In this document: positions 34,227-42,573 of the stretch, one piece after another
Layout of the letters: the number at the start of each line of letters is the position of its first letter
How positions within the stretch are numbered: position 1 is the first letter of the stretch
DNA from: Microbacterium sp. LWH7-1.2
Lineage (GTDB): Bacteria; Actinomycetota; Actinomycetes; Actinomycetales; Microbacteriaceae
Length of the DNA stretch: 64,000 bases
Direction of reading: 5' to 3'
NCBI RefSeq assembly: GCF_038397755.1
Contig: NZ_CP151637.1
Coordinates: 3,410,001-3,474,000 of the forward strand
The notes under the pieces: model-generated
The model's input: only the letters and a program-made list of their open reading frames with translations
Told to the model about the DNA's origin: nothing
Database searches by the model: none
Translations under genes and position numbers: made by a program

Positions 34227-35015
34227 ATGCCCCGCACTCCCCAGCTCACCCGTGACTTGCGCGCTGCGCTTTCGACCGGGGAGCTGTGGATCGCTTTCCA
34301 GCCGCAGTACGATCTGGCGCCGACGGGGTCGACCGATGCCGCGTCGCCGATCGAACCCGTCGCCGTCGAGGCCCTCTGCCGCTGGAATCACGCGCTCCTC
34401 GGCGCCGTTCCGCCGGACAGGTTCATCCCCCTCGCCGAGGAGGGCCGCTTCCTCGATGAGGTCGACCTGCACGTGTTCAGTGTCGCGGTGGACCAGGTGA
34501 CGCAGTGGCGCGAGGCGGGCCATCCGCTCGGGCTGGCGGTGAATGCGTCACCGGCGCACTTCTCGCAGCGCTACGCGGACACGGTCGTCGCGCGACTGGA
34601 CGGGCTCGGCATCGACCCGGTGGGAGTGACGGTCGAGATCACCGAGGCGCCGACGCCGCAGTTGCGACCGGAGATGCTCGCGGCGATGGAGTCGCTGCGG
34701 TCGGCAGGGATGTCGATCTCGGTCGACGACTACGCGGGCGGCGACACCACGGTGAGCATGCTGGAATCCCTGCCGATCGACGAGGTCAAGATCGACCGAT
34801 CGCTCACTCAGCGCAGCGACGCCGGAGCCGACGACGCGATCGCGGCAGTGGTGGAGAGCAGCGCCGCACACGGCTGGCGGGTCGTGGCCGAGGGCATCGA
34901 GACCATCGCGGACCTCGAGCGTTCCCGCCGGCGCGGCTGCGACCGCGGGCAGGGCTACCTCTGGGGTGTGCCGATGCCTTCCGAAGACCTGGACGCGCTG
35001 CTCGCACGGGGCTGA
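34227..35015 (+). CDS. EAL-domain c-di-GMP phosphodiesterase
   Basis: The 262-residue protein is almost only an EAL domain. Catalytic and metal residues are all seen: the signature as VEALCRW, the Asn in VNASPAHFS, Glu in EITEAPTP, the Asp pair in SVDDYAGG, Lys in EVKIDRSL, Glu in VAEGIET and the closing QGYLWGVPMP. It should therefore hydrolyse c-di-GMP to pGpG. An upstream in-frame GTG (34188) would add 13 residues; a TATACG -10-like hexamer lies at 34161-34166. It lies close to the phytochrome-GGDEF gene. Confidence 0.88.
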   Translation: MPRTPQLTRDLRAALSTGELWIAFQPQYDLAPTGSTDAASPIEPVAVEALCRWNHALLGAVPPDRFIPLAEEGRFLDEVDLHVFSVAVDQVTQWREAGHPLGLAVNASPAHFSQRYADTVVARLDGLGIDPVGVTVEITEAPTPQLRPEMLAAMESLRSAGMSISVDDYAGGDTTVSMLESLPIDEVKIDRSLTQRSDAGADDAIAAVVESSAAHGWRVVAEGIETIADLERSRRRGCDRGQGYLWGVPMPSEDLDALLARG

Positions 35016-35060
35016 CCCCCTCGGATCGCGCGCCGCAGGGCGTGACCCTCGTGCCCGGCG

Positions 35061-35318
35061 TCAGAGCTCGTAGTCGGCGAGTTCGTCGTCGGGGTCGTCC
35101 ATCGGAGCCGGCGCCTCGCCGACCTCGAACTGCGACCACGTCACCGGCATGCCGGGGGAGAAGAGGATGTCGACTCCCGGACCGCCGCGCAGCGGCGGGA
35201 TGTTCACGTAGCCGCCCCCCGCTTTGATCGCCTCGAGGATGCTGCTCTTCAACTCCGCCACGGGGTCGGGCAGGAAGTAGTCGCGTCCATCCACGGTGAG
35301 CCGGTTCACGATCGCCAT
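35061..35318 (-). CDS. Small conserved hypothetical protein
   Basis: The 85-residue acidic protein reads MAIVNRLTVDGRDYFLPDPVAELKSSILEAIKAGGGYVNIPPLRGGPGVDILFSPGMPVTWSQFEVGE and then an Asp/Glu-rich tail. It has an alpha/beta look with no membrane segment or known motif. It lies head to head with the DUF7882-like gene at 35361 (42 bases apart), so they may share control. Confidence 0.6.
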   Translation of the reverse strand: MAIVNRLTVDGRDYFLPDPVAELKSSILEAIKAGGGYVNIPPLRGGPGVDILFSPGMPVTWSQFEVGEAPAPMDDPDDELADYEL

Positions 35319-35360
35319 CGCCCCAGCGTACCTGCGCCCCGGCGCCCGTAGGATCGAGGA

Positions 35361-35663
35361 GTGGGCAAACTTCACTACGGCGCGCCGCCGGCGTCTTTCA
35401 CGATCGACGATCGCACGCTCGCTCACCTCGAGCTGGTCATCATGGCGAAGCTGCGACGTCGGGAGAACCTCTCGTTCGCGCACATCGACCAGGACACGTC
35501 GCTGCGTCAAGCCGTCTGGATCTCACCGGTGACCCCCCTCAGGTTCGAGTACGAGGGGCCCATGCCCGAGATCAACCGGCTCTGGCTTCAGGATCTGGTC
35601 GACGCGGCGAACTCGTCCGCCGGGCTGCGGGTCCTTCCGGAGCCCGAACTCCCGTCACGCTGA
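35361..35663 (+). CDS. Small conserved protein (DUF7882-like), paralogue 2
   Basis: The 100-residue protein MGKLHYGAPPASFTIDDRTLAHLELVIMAKLRRRENLSFAHID...LVDAANSSAGLRVLPEPE is the second copy of the family found at 33775-34089, in the opposite orientation. The GTG at 35361 was kept because it aligns with the start of the paralogue. It overlaps the stop of the converging phytochrome gene by nine bases. Function unknown. Confidence 0.7.
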   Translation: MGKLHYGAPPASFTIDDRTLAHLELVIMAKLRRRENLSFAHIDQDTSLRQAVWISPVTPLRFEYEGPMPEINRLWLQDLVDAANSSAGLRVLPEPELPSR

Positions 35664-37661
35664 GACGCGCCCGCCGCCACCGCGCTTCGCGCGGTACATC
35701 GCCGCGTCGGCGGCGTTCAGCAGACCTCCGGGCGAGACGCCGCGCTCGGCGGCCACGACGCCGGCCGAGGCTTTCACGGTGACCTCGACGCCCCGCACGA
35801 TGATCGGCTCGGTGATCGCGGCCAGCGCGCGCCCCGCGATCGCGGCGGCCTCCTCCGGTCCCGCGCTGACGCACACGATCACGAACTCGTCACCGCCCAG
35901 GCGCACGACGACGTCGGAGCTGCGGGCCACCGCGCTCAGTCTGCGGCCGATGGCGGCCAGGACCGCGTCGCCCATCTCGTGGCCGTAGGTGTCGTTGATG
36001 AGCTTGAAGTCGTCGAGGTCGAGGAACACGACCGCCACCGCGGCTTCTGAACCGTGCAGCAGCTCATCCAGCCGGTCGTCGAGGAAACGCCGGTTGTGCA
36101 GACCCGTGAGCGCGTCGCGCAGCGCGAGCTCGGCGAGCTCGGCCTGCGTGCGGGCGATCATGGCGGACCTGATCTCCTCGCCGAGGTCGAACGCGTCCTG
36201 CGCGTGCTCGCCCCAGGGGAGGCTGCGGCCGGTGACGCTCTCGCGCCAGGCCGAGAAGGATCGGCGAGGAGACAGCGGCGTGTCGCGGTTCTCCGGTCGC
36301 TGGTCGCCGAGCCAATCGACCGTGCGAGACACCTCGCTGCGCACGAAGACGAGTGCATCGCCGTCGCCGCCGAGGGGGACGACGAGGAGGCCGGTCACGC
36401 CCGGCACCTCGACAGCGAACTCCGGACGTTCGATCGGCAGCGCCTCCCACAGCCTCCCCGGACCGAGCTCGTCGACGACCGCGAACAGGCGGGCCGGATG
36501 GGGCACGACGCCCACGGTGTGCACGGCGTCGCCCATCCGAAGCAGGGCGCCGTCCGCCGGGATCACATCGAGCACGGTCCGCTCGCCGCTCATGAGAACG
36601 GCACCGACATCGCCGCGCCCGTACAGCGGTGCGATGAGGGCGATCCGCCGCTCGCGCGCCTCGAGCTGCCGGCGCAGGCGCCGGATCTGGTCGGCGGCGG
36701 CGAGCTGCGTGACGATCTGGGTCGCCATGACCTCGAGGGCCCGACGCAGCAGCACCGGGATGCGTCGCGGGGTGCGGTGCGCACACGTGAACATGCCCAC
36801 GAGGCGGTCCTCGATGACGAGGCCGAACGACACAGTCGACGCCTGCCCCATGTTCCGCATGAACTGAAGGTGGTGCGCAGACACGGCGCGCAGCTCGGTT
36901 CGCCCAAGGTCCAAGGGCGCCTCTTCAGAGAGGAGTGTGTGCAGGGCCAGTCCGCGGTCCTCCGTGTCGGCGATCACCCGGGAGCGCTTCTCGATGTACA
37001 GCGCGCGCGCCTGCGCGGGGATGTCGGAGGCGGGGAAGTGCAGCCCGAAGTACGGCTCCATGTCGGGTTCCCGCTCGTCGGCGACGACCTGTCCGTGGCC
37101 GTCATCGTGGAACTCGTAGCACATGACCCGGTCGTAGCCCGTGATGGCCTTGATCTCGCGAGCCGCCAGCCGGCGCAGCTCGTCGGGGTCGGTGACTTCC
37201 GCCAGCCGCTGGATCGCGCCGACGACCCCGGTGCGCACGTAGTCCAGCTCGGGCACGACGGGTTCGAGCTCGACGACCAGCGGCACCGTGCCGCGATGCG
37301 CGATCACGTCGTACACCGCGCCCTCGAACTCCGCCCGCACGGGATCGACGGCGAGCCCTTGGCTGATCGCCCACGACAGAGTGTCACTGCCGGCGTCCCG
37401 CAGATCGCGTCCGAGCCAGTGCTCGACGTTCTCGCTCGCGACGACCACGACTCCCGTCGCCTCATCGATGCCGAAGAGCGCACCATGCGCCTGGATGCGT
37501 CCGATCGTGCGGATCTGCTCCTGCGAGCATGCCTGGAGCCGGAGCGTCTCGGCATCATCGCGGGGACGGTCCGGATCGAAGAGGAGTGCGGGGGAATCTG
37601 TCAACGCGAGTCCTTCGGGGGCGTGGCGGATGGAGGGGAACTGCGTCGGCGAGAGCCTCAT
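35655..37661 (-). CDS. Bacteriophytochrome-like photosensor with GGDEF output
   Basis: The 668-residue protein has PAS (about 25-130), GAF (about 140-310), PHY (about 320-490) and GGDEF (about 510-668) regions. Cys45 in LQACSQEQIRTIGRIQAHGAL is at the biliverdin attachment position of bacteriophytochromes; the GAF has FPASDIPAQARALY and AVSAHHLQFMRNMGQAS. The diguanylate cyclase has an intact GGDEF (589-593) and the RSSD inhibitory site (580-583), five residues ahead. It should make c-di-GMP in response to red/far-red light. A TTG at 37604 with GAAGGA in front is an alternative start. No heme oxygenase gene is in the window. Confidence 0.92.
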   Translation of the reverse strand: MRLSPTQFPSIRHAPEGLALTDSPALLFDPDRPRDDAETLRLQACSQEQIRTIGRIQAHGALFGIDEATGVVVVASENVEHWLGRDLRDAGSDTLSWAISQGLAVDPVRAEFEGAVYDVIAHRGTVPLVVELEPVVPELDYVRTGVVGAIQRLAEVTDPDELRRLAAREIKAITGYDRVMCYEFHDDGHGQVVADEREPDMEPYFGLHFPASDIPAQARALYIEKRSRVIADTEDRGLALHTLLSEEAPLDLGRTELRAVSAHHLQFMRNMGQASTVSFGLVIEDRLVGMFTCAHRTPRRIPVLLRRALEVMATQIVTQLAAADQIRRLRRQLEARERRIALIAPLYGRGDVGAVLMSGERTVLDVIPADGALLRMGDAVHTVGVVPHPARLFAVVDELGPGRLWEALPIERPEFAVEVPGVTGLLVVPLGGDGDALVFVRSEVSRTVDWLGDQRPENRDTPLSPRRSFSAWRESVTGRSLPWGEHAQDAFDLGEEIRSAMIARTQAELAELALRDALTGLHNRRFLDDRLDELLHGSEAAVAVVFLDLDDFKLINDTYGHEMGDAVLAAIGRRLSAVARSSDVVVRLGGDEFVIVCVSAGPEEAAAIAGRALAAITEPIIVRGVEVTVKASAGVVAAERGVSPGGLLNAADAAMYRAKRGGGGRVSA

Positions 37662-37818
37662 CCTATGCGCGCAGGAATCGGAAGCCTAAGGGGCCCCAGT
37701 GCCAGGCGTAGCGCAGCGGCAGCGCCCGCGCAATGGGTTTGCGGCCGACGGGCGCGCGGAGTTGCCTGACAGCGGTGGCGCCGGTACCCCGCCGGCGTCG
37801 GAGGGAGAAGGAGGAGCC

Positions 37819-38421
37819 GTGGACACGACCACCCTCATCTGGATCATCGTCGGCATCGTCGTCGTGCTCGCCATCGTCGTCGTCGCTCTGCTGCTCACCG
37901 CACGCGGGCGTCGCGAGCGCCGCCGGGAGCACCAGCACGACCGTGCCGAGAAGCTGCGCGAAGACGCGCGCCAGACGGAACTGCAGGCCCGGCAGCACGA
38001 GGCCGAGGCTGCCCGTGCGCAGGCGGACGCCGCCGCCGCGGCTGCGGCCGCGGAAGACGCCAAGGCCCGCGCCGCTGAAGCCTCGATCGACGCGGAGCGC
38101 CGCGCGGGACGCGTGGGCGACCACCGCGCTGAAGCGGAAGACCTGCGCCGGCAGCACGCGGAGGCGATGCGCAAGGCCGACGACGTCGACCCCTACGTCG
38201 ATGGCTCCGGCAGCGCCGCGGCCCCGTCCGCGACCGCCTACACCGGCGACTCTGGTGACGGCCGCGACACCGTCGTCGAGGGCACCGAGCGTGAGCGCCC
38301 CGCAACGGATGCCCGCGCTGTCGACGACAATACGCACACCGGCACCGGCGTCCGCGACGCCGCCGCCGACGAGGCCATCACGCGGCCGCCTGCGCCGCCG
38401 CAGCGCACCGAGCGCGCCTGA
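37819..38421 (+). CDS. Membrane-anchored coiled-coil protein
   Basis: The 200-residue product starts at GTG 37819 behind GGAGAAGGAGGAG. Residues 3-26 (TTLIWIIVGIVVVLAIVVVALLL) form a single membrane anchor, followed by a basic stop-transfer and a long charged Ala/Glu/Arg coiled coil (about 35-120) and a low-complexity Thr/Asp tail. Proteins of this layout are common in Microbacteriaceae without known function. Upstream in-frame ATG 37699 was rejected because it lacks a ribosome site. Confidence 0.7.
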   Translation: MDTTTLIWIIVGIVVVLAIVVVALLLTARGRRERRREHQHDRAEKLREDARQTELQARQHEAEAARAQADAAAAAAAAEDAKARAAEASIDAERRAGRVGDHRAEAEDLRRQHAEAMRKADDVDPYVDGSGSAAAPSATAYTGDSGDGRDTVVEGTERERPATDARAVDDNTHTGTGVRDAAADEAITRPPAPPQRTERA

Positions 38422-38470
38422 ATCCGGTCACCTCGAGCACGGCGGGCGCGGCGCCAGCTAGCGTAGGTGC

Positions 38471-39832
38471 GTGACCGCCGTGCTCGATGTGCTCCGCACC
38501 GCCGGCCGGCTGCTGTGGCACCACTGGCCGGTGCTGCTCGCGCTGTACGTCGGCGCGATCCTCGCACGCTACGTCGTGATCGAGTTCGCGGGGTGGGTCG
38601 GCTCCTACAGTGCGGTCGCCGGCTCCCTGTTGCTGCCCGTCGCCATCCTCGTGCGCCTGGTCGCTCTCGTCGGGATGCTGCTGGTGCTGCGCGACGGAAT
38701 GCGCCGGCTCCGCGCGATAGCCCCACTTCCCGAGGATCGGCCATCGCGGCGCCGAGAGTTCTTCTCCGCGCTGATGTCCGGCATCCTGCCGTTCTTCGCC
38801 TTCTACGCCGCGTGGGGCTACCTCCGGGAGGACGCCGTGGCGTACTCAGCGCGCGTGCTCGAGGAAAGCACCGGTAGAGACCTCACCGAGATCGCGCTGG
38901 GAGTGGACGCCGGGGGCGACGGCCTCGCGGGAGAGATCACGCTCACGCCGGCCACGGTGGGCATCGTCGTCGTCGCCTACGCGCTGCGCTGGCTCCTGAC
39001 GCGCTACCGTGAGCGGCTGCCGAAATGGTTCGGAGTCTTCGCCGCCTACCTCGAGGCGGTCTGGGTCTACTTCGCCGCGGTCGTCATCTCGATCGTGCTG
39101 GGCGCGATCGGCTCCTGGATCTCGTCCCGGCAGGGGATGGTGTGGCTCGCCGATCTGCGGGAGGCCGCTGCGTCGGTGTTCCTGCCGCTCGCGTGGCTCT
39201 GGGAGGCCGTGGAATGGGTGCTCGGCGAAGCCGGCGGTCTCATCCTGCTCCCTGTCGCGTGGCTGACGATCGCCGGTGTCGTGTACGGTCGCGCGGTGGC
39301 GCCGGCGCCGGTTCCGACCGAGGCGCTCGGTGGCGAGGTCGGCCGCCGCATCCGTTCCCGATATCGCTCGCTGCCGCAGCGACTCCGGGCTCGCGTCAGC
39401 GACATCTGGAGCGATCTCATGTCGCGCTTCACCCCTATCGGCCGGGCGCTCGTGCTCATGTGGCGCGCGGGGCCGGTGCTGATCACCGGGTTCGTGCTGC
39501 TGTACACGTTGCTGCTGTGGCTGCAGGGCGCGCTCGAGTGGGCGATCCCGCGCGCGATCGGGCCGCAGGACGTCGACGACTTCTGGTTCGTCTACGACCA
39601 GCTGATCTTCCTCATCGCGCCGCTGCTCATCGAGCCCGTCCGCATCGCGCTCGTCGCGGGCGGGTACGACGCCGTGGTCGGCACGCTGCGCCCGGGCGAG
39701 GCCGTGCCAGGGACGGACGACGCCGGCGCCCCGGATCAGGGCTCGACGACGGCGCTGACGAACTCGGGATACGCGGCGGGGGAACCGAACTCGACGGCCA
39801 ACGGGCCCGAGACGTCCTCGGGAACGAGATAG
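38471..39832 (+). CDS. Polytopic membrane protein, unknown function
   Basis: The 453-residue protein (GTG start) has about eight hydrophobic segments, for example HWPVLLALYVGAILARYVVIEF, VAGSLLLPVAILVRLVALVGMLLVL, VGIVVVAYALRWLL, YLEAVWVYFAAVVISIVLGAIG, ILLPVAWLTIAGVVYG, and VLITGFVLLYTLLLWLQGAL. No transporter signature is visible. Its last 97 bases overlap the converging gene at 39736-40260, where both frames are read on opposite strands; the polar tail (PGTDDAGAPDQGSTTALTNSG...) is what lies in the overlap. Confidence 0.65.
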   Translation: MTAVLDVLRTAGRLLWHHWPVLLALYVGAILARYVVIEFAGWVGSYSAVAGSLLLPVAILVRLVALVGMLLVLRDGMRRLRAIAPLPEDRPSRRREFFSALMSGILPFFAFYAAWGYLREDAVAYSARVLEESTGRDLTEIALGVDAGGDGLAGEITLTPATVGIVVVAYALRWLLTRYRERLPKWFGVFAAYLEAVWVYFAAVVISIVLGAIGSWISSRQGMVWLADLREAAASVFLPLAWLWEAVEWVLGEAGGLILLPVAWLTIAGVVYGRAVAPAPVPTEALGGEVGRRIRSRYRSLPQRLRARVSDIWSDLMSRFTPIGRALVLMWRAGPVLITGFVLLYTLLLWLQGALEWAIPRAIGPQDVDDFWFVYDQLIFLIAPLLIEPVRIALVAGGYDAVVGTLRPGEAVPGTDDAGAPDQGSTTALTNSGYAAGEPNSTANGPETSSGTR

Positions 39833-40260
39833 TCGAGCGCCAACGTGAAAGCGGCGGTGGATTCCGGGTCGCAGTACGTCCGCCGGTCGGCGTCCGGCGC
39901 CCGCCCCAGATCGCTCGTCGAGTCCCACTGCCGGGCATCGCCGCCGACTTCCCGCAGCACAGGGAGGGTGCACGCGAACGCCCTCGCGCCGGGATCGATC
40001 TCGACGGCGACGGTCACGACGCGGGTGTCCTGCGGTGCGTTCGGAAGCTCGACGAACTCGGCGGTCACCGGCCCGACGACCGCGCCCGCATAGTCCGTCG
40101 CGGCGCCCGGAGCGAGAGCCACGGCCCGGGTCGGGCTGTTGGCGGAGCCGCCGGCGGTCTCGTTCCACCAGATCGTCGCCGCGAGCAGCGGCACCAGCAC
40201 GGCGAGCGCCCCCAAGCCCAGGACGTTGGCACGCCACCAACCCCTCACGGGTTCGCCCAT
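39736..40260 (-). CDS. Single-pass exported protein, unknown function (cluster member 3)
   Basis: The 174-residue protein has one N-terminal membrane segment (NVLGLGALAVLVPLLAATIWW) and an extracellular beta-rich part with two Cys (FACTLPVLREV and RTYCDPES). It overlaps the upstream gene by 16 bases. It resembles its two neighbours in layout: short basic start, one helix, about 150-residue Ig-like part. Confidence 0.65.
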   Translation of the reverse strand: MGEPVRGWWRANVLGLGALAVLVPLLAATIWWNETAGGSANSPTRAVALAPGAATDYAGAVVGPVTAEFVELPNAPQDTRVVTVAVEIDPGARAFACTLPVLREVGGDARQWDSTSDLGRAPDADRRTYCDPESTAAFTLALDYLVPEDVSGPLAVEFGSPAAYPEFVSAVVEP

Positions 40261-40814
40261 CCGGTCTCGCGAAGCTCGGCCCGTGTGACGTGTGATGCGT
40301 CGGCCACGTCGAAGGACAGCACGATCATCGAGTCCAAGCGCGTGTCACTGCGCAGTGCCAGCTCGAGCACCGCCTGGCCGGACTCGACGTCCGTCGGCAG
40401 TTCGAACGCCAGACTTCCCGACTGCGGGATGCCGACGGAGAGCGGCGCCCGTGCGAGCGAGTCCGGCCGGTCGCTCGCACTGTAACGGACGCCGTCGATC
40501 TCGATCATCGCGTGCTCGAGGCGGGTGAGGGCCTCCGACGTCACGGCCGCGACCTCGAGGTCGATCACCACCCAGTTCCCCTCCGCGACCCAGTTCCCGT
40601 CGTGCTCGCCGACCTGGGCGGCGCGACGGATCTCGATGACCGTCGCGGCGATGTTCCGGCCCGTCGCCGTCTCGCCCATCTCGGCCTCTACGACGAAGGG
40701 AGACTGCGACTGCTCCTCGCCGGGCGTCGCGAACGCGACGAACCACGCCGCGACGAGCAAGGATGCTCCCACAGCCCAGGGCGCCCAGCGCGGCAGGCCG
40801 CGGTCAGCTGCCAT
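40245..40814 (-). CDS. Single-pass exported protein, DUF4352-like (cluster member 2)
   Basis: The 189-residue protein has an N-terminal membrane segment (WAPWAVGASLLVAAWFVAF) and an exported beta domain (EAEMGETATGRNIAATVIEIRRAAQV...GNWVVIDLEVAAVTSEA...MIEIDGVRYSASDR...SGSLAFELPTDVESGQAVLELAL), the layout of the DUF4352/Telomeric-repeat-like Ig fold that is often tethered to the membrane. It overlaps both neighbours (10-16 bases), so all three are co-translated. Confidence 0.65.
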   Translation of the reverse strand: MAADRGLPRWAPWAVGASLLVAAWFVAFATPGEEQSQSPFVVEAEMGETATGRNIAATVIEIRRAAQVGEHDGNWVAEGNWVVIDLEVAAVTSEALTRLEHAMIEIDGVRYSASDRPDSLARAPLSVGIPQSGSLAFELPTDVESGQAVLELALRSDTRLDSMIVLSFDVADASHVTRAELRETGWANP

Positions 40815-41469
40815 CTTCGCTGTCCTCCTCGACGCCCGCTCCCACGTCGTTCACGCTCACCGTCACCGTGGCGTCGGCGACCGGGTCGTCCCACCACTGC
40901 CCGGCCGTCACGAAGGAGCCGGTGTACAGCGAGAGATCGTACAGAGTCACCTCCACATCCTGGCCGTCCTCGAAGGCGGCGGCATCGACGGCCCAGGCGT
41001 ACACGAGCTCGGCGGGCACGCCTGGCTGCAGCGCGGGGGATGAGGTGGCGTCGTCCATGCGTGCGGCGGCGGCGTCCGTCTTGCCGACGTCGGCCACACG
41101 AAACGAGCCGGCGACTCCGCTCGCGCCGGTCGAGGGGAGCGGCTCATCCCAGCGGTTCTCCACCTCGACGACGAGCGCGAGCACGCGCTGCCCGTCCTCG
41201 ACGTACACCCCCGCCTCGGACAGGTCGTCGATCAGCACGGCACGCTGCACGGTCAGCGACCGCTGGCCGGTGACGTGCGCCTCACCGGGATCCAGCTTCG
41301 ACAGCTCGGGCGGTGCGGCGGTCGCAAGACCTCCGAACGCGGCCGTCGCGAGCAGGAACGCGCCCGTGGCGAGGCCCGCGAACCACTTCGTGGGCACCCG
41401 GTCGCTCGCCGCCTGCAGCCAGGCGAAGCGGCGTCGCGGTGTGCGGGTGGCGTCGGGCGGCTCGGACAC
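40804..41469 (-). CDS. Single-pass exported protein, unknown function (cluster member 1)
   Basis: The 221-residue first gene of the trio has a basic start (TRTPRRRFAWLQAASDRVPTK), one membrane segment (WFAGLATGAFLLATAAFGGLATA) and an exported beta domain (SLTVQRAVLIDDLSEAGVYVEDGQRVLALVVEVENRWDEPL...LQPGVPAELVYAWAVDAAAFEDGQDVEVTLYDL). The strand pattern resembles that of the next gene. Function unknown; an envelope complex of three related proteins is inferred from layout only. Confidence 0.65.
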   Translation of the reverse strand: MSEPPDATRTPRRRFAWLQAASDRVPTKWFAGLATGAFLLATAAFGGLATAAPPELSKLDPGEAHVTGQRSLTVQRAVLIDDLSEAGVYVEDGQRVLALVVEVENRWDEPLPSTGASGVAGSFRVADVGKTDAAAARMDDATSSPALQPGVPAELVYAWAVDAAAFEDGQDVEVTLYDLSLYTGSFVTAGQWWDDPVADATVTVSVNDVGAGVEEDSEDGS

Positions 41470-41518
41470 GAGCCCAGCCTAGGAGGAACAGGATGCAATC
41501 GTCGGCGGGATGGACACG

Positions 41519-42415
41519 TCAGTGCAAGGGCGGCGAGGGAAACGCGTCATGCAACGCGCGCCTCACCTCGAGGATCCCCGCACGGGCGCGGGAGGCCGTG
41601 CGCTGAGCGGTGAAGATCTCGCGCGCCGGACGACCGGGCAGCTCGAGCAGCGACACCGGGATCGCGGAGCCGTCCCACAGCAGATCGGGAAGCACGGCGA
41701 CCGCCTGCCCCGCCGCGACCAGGCGCGCATGGGCCGAAAGGTCCGCCAGCTCGTACCGCACATCGGGCTCGAACCCCGCTGCCCGGCACTGCTGGACGGC
41801 CCACAGGCGGGCGGCGGTGCCGGCGGGCTCCATCACCCAGGGGCGGTCCCGCAGATCTTCGAGTGAGCGGGCGGGATCGAGGGATGCCACGGCCAGATGG
41901 ATCGGGTCGGTGCCGAGCGGGTCGCGCTCCAGGCCTTTCGCGTGGGCGCGCGTGTGGCCGGGGTACTGTTCGGCGATGACGAGGTCCACGCCGCGCGCCG
42001 AGAGCTCGAACAGTCCGAGCTCCGGCGGCATCTCGACGAGCTCGACGCGCAGGTCGGGTGCGCGCTCCGCGAGGAGCGCGAGCGCGGCGGGAACGATCGC
42101 GAGCGCGGCGGTCTGCATGACCGCGACGCGCACCGGCGCGAGGCCGGGGTGCAGCGACTCGAGCTCGCCGCGCGCCTGCTCGTCGAGATCGAGTGCTCGC
42201 GCCGCGTGCGCCGCGAGGACGCGGCCGTGCTCGGTGAGGCGAACGCGGCGTCCTTCCGGCGCCAGCAGGGCGACTCCGGCCTCCTTCTCGAGCTGCGCGA
42301 GCTGCTGCGAGATCGTGGACGGACTGTATGAGAGCGCCTCGGCGACCGCCGCGAGCGTTCCCCGCAGCGCGAGCTCGTGGAGCAGTCGCAGGCGTCGCAG
42401 TTCGAACATCGGCAT
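41519..42415 (-). CDS. LysR-family regulator, probable control of putA
   Basis: The 298-residue protein has an N-terminal winged helix (ELRRLRLLHELALRGTLAAVAEALSYSPSTISQQLAQLEKEAGVALLAPEGRRVRLTEHG) and a two-lobe periplasmic-binding-like effector domain. It is divergent from putA with about 160 bases between. An alternative start is the ATG six bases in (MFELRRL). A perfect TATAAT for this gene lies at 42438-42433 on the minus strand. Proline-responsive activation of putA is inferred from position. Confidence 0.88.
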   Translation of the reverse strand: MPMFELRRLRLLHELALRGTLAAVAEALSYSPSTISQQLAQLEKEAGVALLAPEGRRVRLTEHGRVLAAHAARALDLDEQARGELESLHPGLAPVRVAVMQTAALAIVPAALALLAERAPDLRVELVEMPPELGLFELSARGVDLVIAEQYPGHTRAHAKGLERDPLGTDPIHLAVASLDPARSLEDLRDRPWVMEPAGTAARLWAVQQCRAAGFEPDVRYELADLSAHARLVAAGQAVAVLPDLLWDGSAIPVSLLELPGRPAREIFTAQRTASRARAGILEVRRALHDAFPSPPLH

Positions 42416-42419
42416 CCCA

Positions 42420-42455
42420 TCGAGAATCTCGAATTATATCGATCATAAATGATCG
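42420..42455. promoter_or_regulatory. LysR boxes and overlapping divergent promoters, LysR gene / putA
   Basis: TCGAGAATCTCGA (42420-42432) is a perfect palindrome with the T-N11-A spacing of LysR sites. TATAAT on the minus strand (42438-42433) is a consensus -10 for the regulator. CGATCAT-AA-ATGATCG (42440-42455) is a second perfect palindrome, over CATAAA, a likely -10 for putA. The patch is strikingly AT-rich for this genome. Confidence 0.6.
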
Positions 42456-42573
42456 CTTTTCACGAATGAATGGATGCCTCATCCTTGACCTCATGCAGCA
42501 TGTGGAGCCGATGACGCACGATGAGGTGCAGGCTGGAAGCACGGAGTCCGACGAGGTGACAGCTGGAGTGCGA

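Noticed and set aside
37700..37750. tRNA-like stretch (TAGCGCAGCGGCAGCGC resembling a D arm, then a CGCA...TGCG hairpin)
   Set aside because: No T arm (GGTTCGA), no matching acceptor stem and no CCA end can be found, so a functional tRNA is not supported. It could be a decayed fragment, but the match is short.
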